Source of the DNA: Sphingobacterium sp. LZ7M1
GTDB lineage: Bacteria; Bacteroidota; Bacteroidia; Sphingobacteriales; Sphingobacteriaceae
Assembly (NCBI RefSeq): GCF_024296865.1
Contig: NZ_CP101134.1
Coordinates: forward strand, 1,860,001-1,924,000
Direction of reading: 5' to 3'
Length of the DNA: 64,000 nucleotides
Shown piece by piece: positions 62,011 to 64,000 of the stretch. Made by a program: the position numbers and the translations under genes. The notes under the pieces are model-generated. The model was not told the DNA's origin and made no database searches. It worked only from the letters and a program-made list of their open reading frames with translations. Every line of letters begins with the position of its first letter. Positions within the stretch are counted from its first letter, which is position 1.

Positions 62011-62634
62011 ATGTTTGGAAAATTAAGAAACTTGGATCGTGCATTTCAGCAAGTACGCCTATTCAGTATATTGACTGTATCTGGGAGCCTTATACTGAGC
62101 TTTTATGCACTGTATCAGAGTTTCAGGTCAGTACGCGGCATGCAGGACCGAATCTATGTCCTTGCACAGGGAAAAGCCATGGAGGCTTACGCCAGCAATC
62201 GCGGAGAAAATTTTAACGCAGAGGCAAAAAGTCATATCGCAAATTTTCACCAGCTGTTCTTCAATTTGGTACCCGACGAGCAGGCTAACCGCAAGAATAT
62301 CCGAATGGCGCTGTACTTGGCGGACCAGCGTGCCCACCGCGTCTACTCGGATCTCGTGGAAAGCGGTTATTATATCAACTTGGTTTCGGGAAATGTCAGC
62401 CAGAAGATCGCAGTTGATAGTATCCAGCTTTTTGAGCGTCAGCTGGAGATGCATTTTCGCTTTTTTGGCAAGCAAACCATCACCAGAAGTAGCCAAATCG
62501 TTGTCCGCTCGCTCATTACGGAGGGGTCTCTAAGAGAAATCGCGCGATCGGACCATAATCCGCACGGGCTGTTGATTGAACAATGGAAGACACTGGAAAA
62601 CAAGGATATTGAAGTCGCCCAAAGAAATCGATAA
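62011..62634 (+). CDS. traK: TraK, VirB8-like conjugation protein
   Basis: This 207-residue protein has one membrane helix (about 17-37, FSILTVSGSLILSFYALYQS) and a periplasmic domain with VSQKIAVDSIQLF and LEMHFRFFGKQTITRSSQIV typical of TraK/VirB8-type proteins. It would link inner- and outer-membrane parts of the channel. It follows TraJ by 68 nt and precedes TraL-like and TraM. Confidence 0.88.
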   Translation: MFGKLRNLDRAFQQVRLFSILTVSGSLILSFYALYQSFRSVRGMQDRIYVLAQGKAMEAYASNRGENFNAEAKSHIANFHQLFFNLVPDEQANRKNIRMALYLADQRAHRVYSDLVESGYYINLVSGNVSQKIAVDSIQLFERQLEMHFRFFGKQTITRSSQIVVRSLITEGSLREIARSDHNPHGLLIEQWKTLENKDIEVAQRNR

Positions 62635-62674
62635 ATCCATATTAAAAATGTAAGAATCTTGGAAGGAGGGGAAG

Positions 62675-62980
62675 ATGGAAAGGTTAGATATGGTTCTTAA
62701 AGACCGGCATGCAATCGCACTAAAAAAGAGATCAGTGGCGTGGCCTTTGGATCCCGTGTTTTGCTTTATTACGTTCTCAAGCGTGCTGGTGCTGGTACAC
62801 ATCCATCTATTAATACGTTTAACAGAAATGGTTCGGGCAGTATATCGCGTGCCACATAAATTTCACCTGCATCAAAGCAAACAGCTGAATTTTCCTCCTC
62901 CTATACAGCCCATCATTCTAAAACACGATACTTTACAAATGGATCCCTGCTATTACCAAGGACTTCCAACGACTTTTTAA
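62675..62980 (+). CDS. Small membrane protein of the tra operon (TraL-like position)
   Basis: This 101-residue protein has a single membrane helix (about 28-48, VFCFITFSSVLVLVHIHLLI) and a Pro/His-rich periplasmic tail (HKFHLHQSKQLNFPPPIQPI). It occupies the place of TraL between TraK and TraM, but no motif identifies it. The function is not known. Confidence 0.6.
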   Translation: MERLDMVLKDRHAIALKKRSVAWPLDPVFCFITFSSVLVLVHIHLLIRLTEMVRAVYRVPHKFHLHQSKQLNFPPPIQPIILKHDTLQMDPCYYQGLPTTF

Positions 62981-63007
62981 GTAAAAATAAACACCAAAAT
63001 AAATCGC

Positions 63008-64000
63008 ATGAATAAAATGAAACAATTCCGATGGAGCCGGCGCAAGCAGCAGCTGCTTTTTGCCGCCCCGCTATTGATCCTTCCTGTCGCCGCTCTGGGA
63101 TTTTGGAGTATGGAAAACCTTGAGCAACATAAAAAGGAGACCTTAGACAGCTTAAAAAATGGAACCTTGTTGGATGTTCCACAGGCACAAGTTTCCAGTA
63201 AAGAAGAACCGGACAAAATGGATCTATATGCAAATAGCGTATTCCTTGAGGATGGCCAACCTATAACATCTGTCCCTCTGAACGAAAATTGGAACCAGCA
63301 GTCGGTCGACAGCATTCATGACGGAGCATTCTCTTCAACAGATGATGCCTTTATGAACCTCGAGGCATCAAATGAAGGTTCTCAACAAGTGGCAGTGCTG
63401 GAAAAACGCTTGCTTTCCCTGCAGGCCCAGCTGAACCAACAGAGACCTCCCTTGCAGGAAAATCAATACGAAAACATGGCAAGACCCTTAACCTCTCCAA
63501 TTTCTTCAGATGTCCAAAGGCTTGAACTGTTGATGGAAAAGATGGAAACGGGGAATACGGAAGACCCAGAACTCGCTCAGCTTTCAAGCATGCTCGAGAA
63601 AATCATTTCGATTCAGCATCCCGAACGCCTGCAGCAGGAAATGCAGCAAGAAGCTCTGGCACTACAACCTGCTATTTATGAAGTGACTGGTGAACGGGAT
63701 CTTGTACCACGCAGTTTGATGCTGGATAACGTTGTTGAAGGTGAAGTAGAAGGATTTTTTGGACTGGGTGATCCGGGGGAAATGCAGCTGCAAAAGGAAA
63801 ATGCCATTCAGGCTGAAATCTACGGAGAACAAACGGTTGTCAATGGATCCACCTTAAGGATAAGCTTGAGAGAGGACGTTCAACTTGCTGGTTCAAAGCT
63901 AAAGAAAGGCAGCATGCTATTCGGTGTGGTCGGCCTGCAAGGCGATCGACTTCAGGTCAGGATCAGTGGAATTCGTATGGATCAGTCTTTACTGCCCGTG
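63008..64000 (+). CDS. traM: TraM, VirB10-like conjugation protein (cut by window end)
   Basis: The frame from the ATG at 63008 is open to the window end, giving 331 residues without a stop. An N-terminal membrane helix (LLFAAPLLILPVAALGFW) is followed by a long linker with coiled coil (VLEKRLLSLQAQL) and the start of the C-terminal TraM domain (YGEQTVVNGSTLRISLREDV, KKGSMLFGVVGLQGDRLQVR). It is the VirB10-like component that spans the envelope. The stop lies beyond position 64000; TraN should follow. Confidence 0.88.
   Translation, partial: MNKMKQFRWSRRKQQLLFAAPLLILPVAALGFWSMENLEQHKKETLDSLKNGTLLDVPQAQVSSKEEPDKMDLYANSVFLEDGQPITSVPLNENWNQQSVDSIHDGAFSSTDDAFMNLEASNEGSQQVAVLEKRLLSLQAQLNQQRPPLQENQYENMARPLTSPISSDVQRLELLMEKMETGNTEDPELAQLSSMLEKIISIQHPERLQQEMQQEALALQPAIYEVTGERDLVPRSLMLDNVVEGEVEGFFGLGDPGEMQLQKENAIQAEIYGEQTVVNGSTLRISLREDVQLAGSKLKKGSMLFGVVGLQGDRLQVRISGIRMDQSLLPV

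Noticed and set aside
1..64000. tRNA genes, rRNA genes, complete insertion sequences, integrase
   Set aside because: None was recognised on either strand; the element's integrase and attachment sites probably lie outside the window.

Overview
The window looks like a Bacteroidota chromosome segment, most likely Sphingobacteriaceae (Sphingobacterium- or Pedobacter-like). The evidence is a SusC/SusD pair, Bacteroidetes-type Tra and Mob proteins, promoters of the TAnnTTTG class, few Shine-Dalgarno sites, several short lipoproteins and modest GC. No rRNA, tRNA, CRISPR array or complete insertion sequence was recognised.

Layout. 0-5.2 kb: a DUF4130 DNA-metabolism protein, then a MocR regulator divergent from cupin, DapA-like, thioredoxin-like and ferredoxin genes and a GNAT gene; two near-identical boxes precede the cupin and GNAT genes. 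5.9-9.5 kb: two exported ferritin-like proteins facing an ECF sigma/anti-sigma pair. 10-16.6 kb: a gene-poor tract with short lipoproteins, decayed coding remnants and an array of eight terminator-like hairpins (13.03-13.78 kb). 16.6-21 kb: a mobilisation module (coupling ATPase, relaxase, relaxosome protein) with a candidate oriT. 21.2-24.8 kb: a very AT-rich island of hypothetical and broken genes. 25-31.7 kb: a phosphorelay with two large histidine kinases, two single receivers and a CheR methyltransferase. 31.8-38.6 kb: a stress-type block (decayed FAD protein, KGG-motif protein, two YciF-type ferritin-like proteins, topoisomerase IB). 39-42.7 kb: two paralogous ECF sigma factors sharing a palindrome, a decayed Crp/Fnr regulator, a UvrD helicase remnant, and an Xre repressor divergent from a candidate structured RNA. 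42.8-49.7 kb: a TlpA-like/SusC/SusD operon with an AraC regulator. 49.8-51.4 kb: an AvrD-like gene with a P-loop NTPase. 51.6-64 kb: regulators, a RadC-like protein and the start of a conjugation operon (TraE, F, G, I-like, J, K, L-like, M), cut by the window end.

Together, 16.6-64 kb reads as an integrative conjugative element of the CTnDOT type: mobilisation genes on the left, mating apparatus on the right, and about 30 kb of cargo between (signalling, stress, nutrient uptake, decayed defence-like genes). Neither the integrase nor the attachment sites were seen. The strongest unexplained features are the hairpin array, the Xre-linked structured RNA and the paired MocR boxes.
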